From Diphasiastrum complanatum (taxonomy: Eukaryota > Streptophyta > Lycopodiopsida > Lycopodiales > Lycopodiaceae), in assembly GCA_029204225.1 (NCBI GenBank), contig MU831845.1:36755-100754 (forward strand): a DNA stretch of 64,000 nucleotides, in the 5' to 3' direction. Numbering within the stretch: the first letter of the stretch is position 1; the number at the start of each line of letters is the position of its first letter. Under the pieces are notes generated by a model. That model did no database searches and was not told the DNA's origin. It worked only from the letters and a program-made list of their open reading frames with translations. The position numbers were made by a program, and so were the translations under genes. Positions 33,954 to 45,659 of the stretch are shown here, piece by piece.

Positions 33954-35679
33954 CAATCAACTCCTACACGTCTTACAGCACAAAAAATCTGTTCATCTTG
34001 GTGAAAATAGTACTCACACTATTGAAAGTGAAGGTATTGTAAGATTGATCAATTCAAATTACTATCAAAGGTCTTATATGTTTTTCTTGTGCAGGTGTGA
34101 GTCTTCTCTCTATGGTTTTTTCTACACCTGTAGCTTTTCTTGGGAGCTGGGCTCTTGATCAAAACAAAATTGCTGATAGGAGTAATAAGATCCTTTCACT
34201 TGGTAAGAGACAGAGTTACTTATATAGATTGGCACATTGCTATTCTGAGTCTAGTCAAGCCTTGAAAACCTCTGTTCTAGACAACAAAGCATTATTATGG
34301 CATCATCGCTTAGGACACTTGAATCATGCGTCTGTTATGAACATGTCCAGACAATCCATAGTTCTTGATCTCGACTATCCTTCTAGTAAGGTCAATCTCC
34401 CTGTCTATCACAGCTGCACCTATATTCAGAACATATGTTTTACTAAAGGCCTCTCAAATAAAATACCATTCGAAATTTGGACAAGTACCAAACTTCTTTA
34501 TCAAACTTACGAAATTTTGGATGTACTACTTTTGCGAGATACCTCGTGATCTCAGAAAGAAGCTCGACTTCCAGAGTATCAAGTGTGTTTTCATCAGCTA
34601 CACTACTTCAGATCGAGCCTAGTCGAAGATATTCACTAGCCGAGATGTCATCTTCATCGAAGATCAGTTTCAAGACCTCAAAGAAAAGGGCAGTCCCCAT
34701 GTAGCCGACCTATCAGATTCTCCTGATGCTTTGAACTTTCTAGTTCCTCAGTCGACTATTCCTATTGAAGGTCCAAGCTCCTCTACTCTTGATGATGATG
34801 ATGTTGTAGATCAACAACTACATTATAATGGAAATAATCAACTTTCTGTATTACCCAGAATATCTTCAAGGACTAGCAGACCACCTAACCGGTATATCAA
34901 CGAGTCTGCAACCTATCTTGTTCAAGAACCGACATCTGTCCAAGAGGCACTCAATCAGCCTGATTCAGATCTTTGGAAAAAACTATGGATAAAGAGTATT
35001 CATTTTTTATCAAGATGTAGACAATTGTCGAATTACTTGCTAGTAGAAATGTAGTTGATTGCAAATAAATTTTCAAAGTCAAGTACAACGCAGATGGAAG
35101 CATCAACAGGAGAAAGGCATGGCTTGTAGCCAAAGGATTTTCTCAAGTATACAATGTCAATTACATTGAGACCTTTAGTCCAGTAGTCAAGCATTCTTCT
35201 ATTTGACTTTTGCTATCATTTGTCGTTGCAGCAGATTTGAAAATACATCAAATGGATGTATAGATAGCATATCTCAATGGAGTTATCGAAGAAGACATTT
35301 ACATGGTGCAATCCAAAGGTTATATTATCGAGGGTAAGCACAATCATGTTTGTAAACTCCATAAGGCACTTTATGGCTTGAAGCAATCTGCTTGGGCATG
35401 GTTTCAAAGGACCAATACTTTCCTTATTGATCATAGCTATACACCTAGCTCTTTAGATTCAAACGTTTACTCCAAAGCAGTGCAGCAGACTTTTACCATC
35501 ATCACTTTGTATGTGGATGATACATTGCTTTTCAGCAACAGTACCGATCTGATAAAGGAGGCCAAGACAATGCTATCTTCTGAATTTGACATGACCGATC
35601 TGGACGAGGCTCATTTCTGCCTTGGTATACAAATTCACAGAGACAGAACAAAGAAGTTGGTCCACATTACACAATAGAG
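33954..35679 (+). pseudogene. Element E, 3' part: protease, GAG-pre-integrase, linker, RT
   Basis: Resumes with QLLHVLQHKKSVHLGENSTH (protease), then RQSYLYRLAHCYSESSQALK and WHHRLGHLNHASVMNMSRQS. Near 34430 the frame jumps from the HHCC region to GLSNKIPFEIWTSTK, so the DDE catalytic core of integrase is deleted. The linker (SRDVIFIEDQF, 34640s) and RT follow in pieces: RKAWLVAKGFSQ, HQMD, EEDIYMV, HKALYGLKQSAWAWFQR and YVDDTLLFSNST (35510-35545). It stops at LVHITQ where the LTR of element F begins. Several stops are present. RNase H and the 3' LTR are not seen in the window. It resembles elements G and H more than A or B. Confidence 0.88.
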
Positions 35680-36380
35680 TGACAAAATTTTACAGAAAAC
35701 TGAATCCCAATCTATCCTAAAAGTGATGGAAGATGCACAAATAAAAGATCTAGATCCAAACTATGAGCTAGAATCAAGACTAGTTATCAAAACTAGCAAA
35801 TTTGGCATTTAACTCCACATTAGGCACATAGATTTGATCAAATGAACCAAAGTAAAGTACATCAAGCTTCTCAGACCTGTAAAAAGGTTCAGTACCTTCC
35901 AAACCAAGCAATTAATGCATAAGAACACTCACATCTAATAGCTAGAACTCACCACCAAAAGACAATGATGATAGAAGTGGAAAACCTTGATTTTTCTTGA
36001 TTATTTGATGGAGATCCCATCATGTATTTATACATTTCAAGCTCGGATCTGAGCATATTAGGGCAACTCTGAACTTATCATACCCTAACCCTAAAATTTA
36101 CCCTAATAGGTCATTGGATCCACCCTAACTTGGGGTCAAGATCTCAAGATCCAAAAACAATGAAAAACATGCTATTTTTAGATCCTAGAATTTTTCTAGC
36201 CTATCCAAACACATTTTTGCCTTATTTCAAAGATGTTATCACAATGTAATATGAGGAATGAACTTATTGGAAAGCATCCTATGTGATTTGGCACGTGTGG
36301 CATCTGTTTACATGGCCATCTTGCCAAGTACAATGCATGTGACCAAAAAATGGTCAAGCTAGAATTGTGAAATTTCAATA
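35680..36380 (-). repeat. 3' LTR of element F
   Basis: About 701 bp. The outer edge tgacaaaattttacag resembles the element B LTR edge. The inner edge is ...tttcaata, where B has ...ttcaaca (start TG changed to TA). It has ggcacgtgtgg near 36290, a variant of the shared palindrome. Confidence 0.75.
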
Positions 36381-36423
36381 CTCCTCCTCACAATCTAGCT
36401 AGATGAAAACATAGCTTTACTAC

Positions 36424-38244
36424 TTAGCCAAGGGCTGATCTAAGTTTCAAAAAAGCATTCTTTTGAATAGGCTTTTTCAATATATCAGCTATGCATTCTT
36501 CACTTGAAACATGCTCCAATGAGACCTCCTTATCTTGGACCTTTTCTCTTACAAAGTGGTGAGCAATCTCTATGTGTTTGCTCCTTGCATGGTAGATTGG
36601 ATTGGATGCTAGGTGTTGGGCTGAGATGTTGTCATTGTAGATGAGTGGAATGACACCTGATCTGATCACTTTGAGCTCCTCAAGCAACCTCTTGATCCAT
36701 AGTACTTCCTTGGTTGTGGGTGTTAGAGCCTTGTACTCGGCCTCGGTTGATGAAAGAGATATTGTTTCTTGCTTCTTTGATAGCCAAGAAACCACACCTT
36801 CTCCAATGTAAGTTGCAAAGGCACTTGTTGACTTTCTATCCTTCTTGTCCCCTACAAAATATGAATCACTAAAGGCATGAGAGTTAATGGATTCACCTCT
36901 ATAAAGGATCCCAAAATCTAGTGTGCCTGAGATGTATCTCAATATTCTCTTGGCACATTTCCAATGGATAAGTAATGGATCTTGCATATTTTGACTAAGC
37001 TTGCAAACATTATAGCAAAGATCAGGTCTTGTTATGGTTATCCACATTAAGGAGCCAATAATTTGCCTATAAAGAGTGATGTCCTTGAAGGATCTTTCAT
37101 CCTCTTTATTGGTCACTTTTACATCATGCTCCATAGGAGTCTCTACATGATGGCATCCATGCATGTTAAATCTATTGAGTAATGAAATGGCATACTTAGA
37201 TTGACAAATGAAGACATAATCTAAAGATCTAAGTACTTCCATACCCAAAATGAAGTGCAAAAGCCTGAGATCTACTATCTTGAACTCTTTGGATAAATCT
37301 AGCTTAGTTTTCTCAACACCTTCTAAATCATCTCCACTAAGTATGATATCATCAACATAAAATAATAAAAGTACAATGCCTTTTGCACTAAGTCTCATGT
37401 ACAAAGTGAGATCATACTCAGTAGGAGTAAATCCAATAGAAATAAGAAAAGTATTGAGCCCTGTGTTCCAAGTTCTAGAAGCTTGTTTCAAACCATACAA
37501 GCTCCTCTTGAGATGACACACCTTGTCTTCCATACCTTGCTTGATGAAGCCCTCGGGCTGCTCCATGAATATATCCTCTTCCAAGTGACCATTTAAGAAA
37601 GCATTTGACACATCCATTTGAAACAATAACCAATCAAAGTGAGAAGCAAGAGCAATGATTAGTCTTATGGTGACCATCTTTGCCACAGGTGCAAAGGTCT
37701 CATCATAATCTATGCCCTTGGATTGAGCATACCCCTTGGCTACAAGCCTTGCCTTGCCTTGTGCTTCTTGATTCAACTTGAGCTTAAAAACCCACTTACA
37801 TCCAATTACATTCCTGTCCAAAGGTAAATCAACAAGCATCCAAGTATCATTCTCCATCAGTGCATTGTACTCATCACACATAGCTTGAAACAACTCCTTT
37901 GATTCTAAAGCCTCACTAACATTTGAAGGATCTTCAAAAGATGTGATTAAGGCATAAGAAGAAGTACTTTCCTCGGCTTGCTTACCCTTGTCCTTGTATG
38001 TGAGCCTTAATGGCTCCATCCTTGACCTTGTGGATCTTCTTGGTGTGCTTGGTGTTCTTGGTTCTAGCTCCTCCTCATGGTCAAGCTCCTCCTTGATCTC
38101 GGGTACCTCTCTTCCAATAGAGTGGTTAGATGAATCATCTTCAAGCTTATGCATTCTAGTCTCATCAAAAATGATATCCCTATAAATGACAACCTTTTGA
38201 GAAGAGGGAACGGTAGATTTTGTAACCTTTGCTTGCATTGCCAT
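36424..38244 (-). CDS. Element F reverse transcriptase and RNase H, long open frame
   Basis: A 606-codon uninterrupted frame. It starts in the linker (YRDIIFDETRMHKL), has an Arg/Pro-rich spacer (RTPSTPRRSTRSR), then RT with GCKWVFKLKLNQ, ETFAPVAKMV, FLNGHLEEDIFMEQPEGF, SLYGLKQASRTW and YVDDIILSGDD. RNase H has ITRPDLCYNV, KKDRKSTSAFATY, SSTEAEYKAL, ARSKHIEIAHHFVRE and ECIADILKKPI. Relative to A and J, the segment after KLKLNQ is short by a few residues (QEAQGKARLVAKGY instead of ...DGSINKYKARLVAKGY), and KPL is KPI with a preceding LTKP to LKKP change. SDSYFVGD replaces SDSDFVGD, altering an RNase H acidic residue. It is open but probably impaired. Confidence 0.9.
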   Translation of the reverse strand: MAMQAKVTKSTVPSSQKVVIYRDIIFDETRMHKLEDDSSNHSIGREVPEIKEELDHEEELEPRTPSTPRRSTRSRMEPLRLTYKDKGKQAEESTSSYALITSFEDPSNVSEALESKELFQAMCDEYNALMENDTWMLVDLPLDRNVIGCKWVFKLKLNQEAQGKARLVAKGYAQSKGIDYDETFAPVAKMVTIRLIIALASHFDWLLFQMDVSNAFLNGHLEEDIFMEQPEGFIKQGMEDKVCHLKRSLYGLKQASRTWNTGLNTFLISIGFTPTEYDLTLYMRLSAKGIVLLLFYVDDIILSGDDLEGVEKTKLDLSKEFKIVDLRLLHFILGMEVLRSLDYVFICQSKYAISLLNRFNMHGCHHVETPMEHDVKVTNKEDERSFKDITLYRQIIGSLMWITITRPDLCYNVCKLSQNMQDPLLIHWKCAKRILRYISGTLDFGILYRGESINSHAFSDSYFVGDKKDRKSTSAFATYIGEGVVSWLSKKQETISLSSTEAEYKALTPTTKEVLWIKRLLEELKVIRSGVIPLIYNDNISAQHLASNPIYHARSKHIEIAHHFVREKVQDKEVSLEHVSSEECIADILKKPIQKNAFLKLRSALG

Positions 38245-39570
38245 AACCTACCATGATCCCCTTCATGGATGATGGATCCTCCTTGGTTCTTTTGTCCAAA
38301 GGGACATGTACATAGAAAATACATCCTAACACCTTCAAGCTTTTGAGATTAGGCTTTTTTCCATACAATATCTCATAAGATGTCTTACCATTTATAGAAC
38401 TACATGGAACTCTATTACATAAGAAGTTAGCACATGTGAGAGCTTCTCCTCAAAAAGACTTAGGTAGGCATGCATCTAACCTTAGAGCTCCACCCCATTT
38501 TGTTGAGGAGTGTAGGGGCAAGATAACTCCTTCTTGATCCCTTCTTGATCACAAAAGTCTTTGAATTCATTGGAGATATATTCTCCTCTATTGTCACTTC
38601 TAAAGAACTTGACCTTGTGATTATGATGCTTTTCAACAAAAGTCTTGAACTTCACAAAACTCTCAAAAACATGTACTTTAGAGGAAAGTAGATATACCCA
38701 TCCATATCTTGAGTATTCATCTATAAAGGTGACAAACATTGTAGCTCTACCATTGCTCTTTGTGCTAGCAAAATGCACATCCGAGTGGATCAACTAGAGA
38801 GGATGACTTGTCTTTGTGATTGAGCTTGAAAAAGGTAACTTGTGTGCCTTAGCCAAGGCACAAGCTTTACATACCCTTTCCTCCTTTGCCAAAGATCTTG
38901 GAAGGCCGAGAGCAAGCTCCTCCTTGCACATAGCTTCCATGGACTTGGTATTGATGTGACCAAGCCTCTTGTGCCACAAGTCAAATGTGGTCATCTTGGT
39001 CTCCTCGGCTACCATCACAACTTGGTTAGGATTTACAAAAGCATCAAGCTTAAATAACCTCCCAAACCTTGTTCCTCTTGATATGATCATCCCACTCTTT
39101 TTGATGTTGCATACATTAGTATAGAGCTCCACAATGAATCCATCATCTAAAAGTTGGCCAACACTAAGCAAATTCTTAGTGATGCTAGGAATGAAGAGAA
39201 CACCATCTATCTTAGTCTTTTTGGAGGACCCTAAGCATAAGGGAATGGATCCCACACCTTCAACTTTACATTCATGATCATTTGCTGTAAAAATGGACTT
39301 TATAGTCCTACATAAGGTGTGAGTTGAAAAAAATACTCCCTTTTACCCGACATGTGGGAGCTATCCCCACTATCTATCCACCAAGGATCTTCACCTTTGA
39401 TGATGAAAAGGTTGACATCATGAGTGAGTCCTCATGATAGCTCTCTTCCTCCTCTTGTCCAGTGTTGGCTTGGCTTTGATCTTGCTTCCTCTTGAAGCAT
39501 TCCAAGGCATAATTCCCCATCTTTCTACAATAGTAGCATTTTATCTTAAATTTGTCCTTCTTGGGCTTGA
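38180..39570 (-). pseudogene. Element F protease and integrase, frameshifted
   Basis: Pieces in order: a protease region with stops at 39425-39256, GSIPLCLGSSKKTKIDGVLF, WHKRLGHINTKSMEAMCKEE with CKACALAKAHKL (39255-38794), an integrase core with HSDVHFASTKS, FIDEYSRYGWVYLL, RSDNRGEYISNEF and TPQQNGVEL (38793-38482), and the C-terminal KSLKVLGCIFYVHVPLDKR (38368-38180). The DNGGEY motif is DNRGEY, and sequence after NGV is lost, including the catalytic Glu neighbourhood (GVAERK), so integrase is dead. Confidence 0.85.
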
Positions 39571-40308
39571 CTTATGATGATGAGGATGTGGATCCTCCTT
39601 GATCTCCATCCTTTGCGAGCTCCTTTTTGAATGCTCCTCCCTTGGTCTTTGCTTTGCCTTTGCTCTTGAAAAATAAGGCTTTGTCATCACCATCATTGAT
39701 GGAGATCCTCTCCATCCTTGATTTGATATGAGCCTTCCTACTCTCCTCGGCCATCAACACACTTTGAAGGTCTTCAATTTTAGGCAAGTTTCCCATGATG
39801 GCATAGCTTTGGACAAGGTAGTAAAATCACTACATAAGCCATTCAAAACTATTTGCACAAGCTCACTCTCTTTAATAGGTTCACCACCATAAGTAAGCTC
39901 TATGTTCAAATATTTTACTCTCAAAACAAATTGATGTCCACTCTTACTCCTCCCTTGGAAGCATTGAGGAACTTGGTTCTTGAGGGAAAGTAACCTTGAG
40001 GTATTCTTGGACTCATAGATCTTTTGAAGAGTCTCCCAAGCCTCTTGGGCTGAGGTACATGCTCCTACTTCTTTGAGAAAATCATTTGCAACATTCATCT
40101 TAATACAATGAAGTGCAAGCTTGCACCTTCTCTTGTATTTAGTTGCTTCTTGTGGATGGATTGGCTCATCTTCCTCTCCATTCACAATATCCATCAAATC
40201 TTGCATGATAAGGATAGATTCCATTCTTAACTTCCAAATTGAATAATTTGAAGAGTTCAATCTATCATGAGAATCCAAAAGATAGGCACTTATGGATGCC
40301 ATCTTCAA
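39480..40308 (-). pseudogene. Element F gag
   Basis: The ATG at 40308 gives MKMASISAYLLDSHDRLNSS and the usual gag core up to SELVQIVLNGLCSDF. It frameshifts near 39800, resumes at 39796 (MGNLPKIEDLQSVLMAEESR) and shows a degraded knuckle KCYYCRKMGNYALEC near 39500, in which the His of CCHC is replaced by Asn (GNY for GHF). Confidence 0.85.
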
Positions 40309-41344
40309 TGATAAGGAGATAGATTTAAAGAAACAAGATAGATTTTACAAGATATGATCACTACTAGGACCTGAGATGAATCACTCTCTGATTTCTCAAC
40401 AATATCTAAGGTGATCTTGAGCTTGATCTATCTTCTAGATCCAAACTAGATGCAAACTTACTATAGATTTGATCAAACTAGTCTCCTCCTTGATCTTGAC
40501 TTCACAAGACATATTAACATTGACATGTTCAATCACAAACCTATCTAAAACCGAGTAGAATAGAAACACAATTTTCACTAGTTTTGCATTTCTAGATGAA
40601 AACTCATCAAAACACTTGATCTGAACCTAAAAGGTGTATTTTAGGACTTTAAGAAGCCTAAGAACGACCTAATTAAGCTCTCAAATGGCTGTGGCCTCAC
40701 TATTGCACACAAATAGTAATTTCTCTCATCCTTATTTTGTAAAAAGAAGTTTGATCTTAATTCTTCAATTTCTCTGATACTCAGTTTTTGCAAACAACAA
40801 GATGAGCTGCAAATAATATTCCGTACCTTTTGAATCTCAGATTTTGTAATCAACGATTTTTTACGATTTGTTAAATCGGTGAGGATCTCAAGTCTCTCTT
40901 GTATTTTTCTTTTTGTTTGGAGTCTGATCTATAAATTGAACCTGCGACACTAGTAGGTGCTTGAACTGGTTGAGAAGGTGTTAGAATCTCATGACTCAGA
41001 ATTCATTAGAGGAGTTTTGAGCTCCAAAAAGACCCTTTAAGAATTCGTGCAAGATGTAGTTTATATTATTAAAATATTATAACACTAATATCTTTTACTT
41101 GCCAATACTTTTTAATCGTAGCTCAGAAGTATGTCATGTAACATATCATTGGAAAGCCCTTGTTGAGCGCTTTCCAATGCACCAGACTCCGCTAAATTTG
41201 GACTTACCACTAAAAAAGTTATGTCATTTTTAGTGTGGAATCAAAATGTGGACTCAAAAAGTTACGTTACGTAGATTTCAAATTTGAGTGTTTTGATTGG
41301 TCCATGTGTAAGAAAAAATTGAGAAAAAATATAAAAAGAATCTC
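40309..41344. other. Leader of F and unclassified DNA
   Basis: The first part is probably F leader. The origin of the rest is unclear. A perfect 11-bp inverted repeat cattggaaagc / gctttccaatg lies at 41147-41179 with an 11-base loop. No gene seen. Confidence 0.4.
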
Positions 41345-42198
41345 CTTCAAGATGGACTCCATCCTCATTTTCCAAATTGAATAATTTGAAGTGGTCAATC
41401 TTTCACTTGGTTCCAACAAGGATGAACCCATTGAAGACATTTGAAGTGAAGAAAACTCAAATGATGAACAATAAATGTTGTTACACACTTTCAATAGGAT
41501 CCAATAATTGAGTACTATCTCCTCCTATGAAAGATCTTACAACAATTTGTGAATTGATTCTCACTAGCTACTCAAATCTCTCTAAAACAAGATCTATTTC
41601 ACATCAAATGATGGAGTATAGGCAAAGTTAGGATCTAACACTCTTAGCACGTGTGAAATACACTAAGAAACCAAAATTGACTCAAATACGATGATATTGC
41701 ATGAAACAAAATGGCTAAGATCTCAAAACAGTGCCTAGATCACATATAGATGAGATTGGCAAGCATACAACTGTGATTTTGGATCAACCAAGCAATCTCT
41801 TGACCAAACCAAATGTGTCCACCCAGGTCTAGGTGCCCTACCTAACCCTCTTCAAAAGCTTATAACTTTTGATTGGCACAACCAAATGGAATGAAACTGA
41901 TTGCAACAGAAACTAGACAAAAATAGTTTCAAAACAAGCTATCAAGCAAGATAAATGGATCAAACATGAGAGAGAATTTCCAAACTGAAATTGGATGTTC
42001 CTCACACATGTCTGAACACCTGTGATTCCGTACAGTACCAGGTCAGACCCAATCAATGTCCTTTTGATCTCTTTTGATCCAAGATTGAACAAGATAGCTA
42101 GGAAAATGGGCCTTGACAACTTCTAGCTCAAGATTGATGAAAATTTTTCACTTAGATGGATCAAAATGAATGGTAACCTTAGGTAGGCTCTGATACCA
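41345..42198 (-). pseudogene. Fragment I: copia leader and gag N-terminus
   Basis: The minus frame reads MSSMGSSLLEPSERLTTSNY SIWKMRMESIL from about 41440 and then leaves copia sequence at about 41345. Upstream are a 740-base leader related to that of element D and a perfect primer site tggtatcagagc (42187-42198, minus). Only the 5' end of the element is present. Confidence 0.85.
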
Positions 42199-42858
42199 TG
42201 TTGAATTTCACACGTGTGGACTGTCCACTACATGTACTTGTGATCTCCTAAGGTGTGTAGATGCACCAAGATCAAGACTAGATTGAGATTCAAGATCAAT
42301 CTTGAATCCTATGGCAAAAACACACTACTACATGCATTCAATCACTTCCAACTCTCACTCACACGTGTGGGAAGTATTAAAAAATTAATCTAAGTAAAAA
42401 CAAGCTGCTCTCCTCGAGTAGAGAGAGAAAATGCATCAAGAGCTCTCGAGTAGAGAGAGAAAGCTAGAAATCCAATAACTCACAAAATCCATGAAATCAC
42501 CAAATCAATTGCATTCAAAATGAGGAGTACAATGATACTAGTAGGTCCACGATCTACCACTATGCTTAACTATGATTGGACCATATTTTGTCATCTCTTG
42601 ATCCTATTGGATCATTGATCTATGCACCTCTTAATTCCATTGGACTATATCCAAGCACACCTCAATTTTCTATTGGACCTCACAAGGTTCCACCTCTAAA
42701 TCCTATTGGACCTCTTGGAATTCATCAAACAAAAACTTTACACTTGTCTACACTCTAATTAGCAAGTGTTTAGCCTCTTACTCTATTTTGGCTCAATAGT
42801 GGCATTACAAGTGGAAATGCATAATTTGCCATCTATGCCAAATTTATTCCTATCAACA
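42199..42858 (-). repeat. 5' LTR of fragment I
   Basis: About 660 bp. The inner edge tgttgaatttcac adjoins the primer site, and the outer edge is ...cctatcaaca. It has CACACGTGTG at 42209 and 42360 and a repeated ctcgagtagagagagaaa block (about 42415-42465). Four diverged attggacc/attggatc copies lie at 42576-42720. Confidence 0.75.
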
Positions 42859-42935
42859 TCCTACACCTAGATGCTTGATGTAAAAAACATAAGACCCCTA
42901 TATCTAGCATAGATAATCTTTTTCAATTCTTCACA
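42859..42935. other. Junction between fragment I and element J
   Basis: Short non-coding join. J sequence becomes recognisable at GITPFEALFGEKPNL. Confidence 0.4.
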
Positions 42936-45023
42936 GGAATCACACCATTTGAAGCTCTATTTGGAGAGAAGCCCAATCTCAAGGATCTCAAAGTTTTTGG
43001 ATCCACTTTTTATGTACACCAATCCTTGGATAAGAGAAGGAAGGATGATGCACCATCCATCAAAGGCATCTTTGTGGGATATGGTGAGAATAGCAAAGCT
43101 TCTAGAGTCTTCAATCCCATCACTAGCAAGGTGATAGTGGGTAGGGATGTTATTTTTTATGAAGGACATGCTTGTGATTTGGATGATAATGCTACTAATC
43201 ATCTTGATGCCAAGGATCATGCTAGGATGGAGGAGGAGCTTCCAAGTGAAGAAGAACTTGAGGATCCACCTCAAGATGCAAGAACTCCAAGAACTCCAAG
43301 AACTCCAAGAAGATCTACAAGGTCAAGATCCGAGCCATTGAGGCTCACCTATGATGGTCAAGGTGATCAAAGGGAAGGCTCATCATCTTTCACATCTTAC
43401 ACCTTTCTTACTTCAATGTTAGATGAGCCAACATGCTATAAGAATGCTTGTAAGTCTAAAAGTTGGATGGATGCTATGCAAGTAGAGTATGATGCTCTTA
43501 TTGAGAATCATACTTGGGATCTTGTGGATCTTCCTCAAGGGAAGAAACCTCTTGATTGCAAGTGGGTGTTTAGATTGAAGTATAATCAAGATGGATCAAT
43601 AAGCAAGCATAAAGCTAGGCTTGTTGCCAAAGTTTTTTTACAAACCAAAGGCATTGATTATGATGAGACCTTTGCTCCTGTGGCTAAGCTTGTTACTATC
43701 AGGTTGATCATTAGTCTTGCTACAACCTTCAATTGGGAGCTATTCCAATTTGACTTCACAAATGCATTCCTCAATGGTTATTTGGAGGAAGAGATCTACA
43801 TGAGGCAACCCGAGGGCTTCATCAAGGCAAAGCATGAAGAAAAGGTGTGTTTTTTGAAGAAGAGCCTTTATGGGCTCAAGCAAGCACCTAGAGCATGGTA
43901 CTCTAGGCTAAACTCTTTTCTCATTTCCATCAATTTTGTAGTGAGTGCCTATGATCTATCATTGTATATAAGTTTTCATGATGGCATGATCATTATTCTT
44001 GTTTTGTATGTAGATGACATTATCTTGAGTGGTAATGATCTAGATGGAATTAGAGATGTAAAAATTGCTTTAGCAAAAAAGTTTAAGATGGTAGATCTCG
44101 GCCTATTGAGCTTCATTCTTGGAATAGAGGTTATTAGAGGATGTGATTTTAGCTTCATTTGTCAATCTAAATATGCTACATCCATCTTAGATAGATTTGG
44201 AATGAAGAATTGTAAAGGCATTGAGACACCAATGGAGCAACATGTAAAAGCATCTATTGGTTGTGATGAAGCATCCTTTGAGGACATCACATTATATAGA
44301 AGGCTTATTGGCTCCTTGATCTATTTAACTATAACTAGACCTGATCTTAGTTATAGTGTTGGAAAGTTAAGCCAATTCATGCAAATTCCTCTAGTTTCAC
44401 ATTGGAAGATGGCCAAAAGAGTTCTTAGATACATTTCATTCACTAAGAATTTTGGTATTTTGTATAGAGGAACTAATCTTGGCTTAAGAGCCTATAGTGA
44501 CTCGGATTTTGCAGGTGACAAAGTGGATAGAAGATCAACAAGTGCCTTTGCCACCTTTCTATGTGATGGAGTAGTATCATGGCTTTCCAAAAAGCAAGAT
44601 ACCATCTCCCTATCTTCCACAGAATCCGAATACAAGGCCTTGACATCAACATGCAAGGAGGTCTTGTGGATCAAAAGGCTATTGGTGTAACTTCATGTCA
44701 TGGAGGAGGAAATCCCTATCATCTATTGTGACAACCAATCAGCCCAATCACTTGCAACTAATCCTACATTCCATGCAAGGAGCAAATACATCGAAATTGC
44801 TCATCATTTTGTGAGGGAAAAAGTGCAAGCTAAAGAGATCAAGCTCCAACACGTGTCATCATCAAGTTGCTTGGCTAATTTGTTAACTAAACCTTTACCT
44901 AAAGATTCATTTGTCAAGCTTAGATCTTTAATTGAAGTTATTGATAAAAGCATTGTGATCTCCAAGGCTAGATTTGAGGAGGAGTGTGAAAAATTGCCTA
45001 CATTGGCAAATCTAGCCATGTAG
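42936..45023 (+). pseudogene. Element J integrase C-terminus, RT and RNase H
   Basis: Open from 42936 to a single in-frame TAA near 44688 (RLLV*LHVMEEE). It has DLKVFGSTFYVHQSLDKRRK, VGYGENSKA, a duplicated RTPRTPRTPRRSTRSR spacer (43279-43325), RT GCKWVF changed to DCKWVFRLKYNQDGS, ETFAPVAKLV, SLYGLKQAPRAWYSRLN, YVDDIILSGNDL (about 44007), LTITRPDLSYSV, SDSDFAGDKVDRRS and STESEYKAL. After the stop come IIYCDNQSAQSLATNPTF, KYIEIAHHFVRE and LTKPLPKDSF. The last codons run into the LTR. Apart from the stop, RT and RNase H are well preserved, so truncation is the main defect. Confidence 0.92.
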
Positions 45024-45651
45024 AATATTGTACATTTTGTCAATATTGTTTGTTGGTTACTTGAATGGCCAAAGTGCCACTTGTACATACACACCTAAAG
45101 TAGGTTACCACGAGTCAAGAGGAGTGGTTGTGTCTATTTGGTAGTGATTCCTACTTTGTAGGATCTAGACCATGATTTATGATGAGATTTGTACCTACCA
45201 TGCACCTACCAAGCATGACTCTTGGATCTAGGCTAGGGTTTTCATATTAGGGCAAGAAAGTGGAGTCTACTTCCTTATTACATGCTGGATTTTCAATAAC
45301 TTTGCAAAGGAAGTGTGTTTTACTATGTATTCCCATTCTCCATAGTGAGAAGATAGAAACTCGAGTTTCCTCTCATTGTATGGTGATTACTCTTGATTTC
45401 CAATGAAACCCAGCTTTGGCACTTTGTAAACACTGTCTACAGGCCGTACTACAGCCTTATTTCCACACGTGTGGAGTTGGATTATACTATTTGGTCAATG
45501 CTTTGATTGTCTCTACTTGTTTCCTATCAAGCTGCTAAACTAGTTCTTGTTTTCTGATGACTAGTTTATGATAGATTGTTTAACAAGCATACAATCACCT
45601 TGTGGATCATTCAAAGATCCATTTATGGTCCTTAGTACTGTACTTTTCACA
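44985..45651 (+). repeat. 3' LTR of element J
   Basis: 667 bp, tgtgaaaaattgcc to gtacttttcaca, with CACACGTGTG at 45464. Homologous blocks (cttccttattacatgctgga, ccatagtgagaagatagaaa) recur in the reversed solo LTR at 57426-58119. Confidence 0.88.
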
Positions 45652-45659
45652 TCATTAAT

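Larger units (their letters stand above)
35680..40308 (-). mobile_element. Element F: Ty1/copia without 5' LTR
   Basis: It has a 3' LTR (35680-36380), polypurine tract (36381-36391), and RNase H, RT, integrase, protease and gag in order up to the ATG at 40308. No matching LTR or clear primer site was found to the right, so the 5' end has been lost. It is inserted in the RT of element E. The other flank of E is not seen, so the target duplication cannot be checked. Confidence 0.85.
42936..45651 (+). mobile_element. Element J: 3' half of a Ty1/copia element with its 3' LTR
   Basis: Runs from the integrase C-terminus through RT and RNase H to the polypurine tract (gaggaggag, 44976-44984) and LTR (44985-45651). 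The 5' half is missing. The LTR is the same family as the solo LTR at 57426-58119. Confidence 0.92.
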
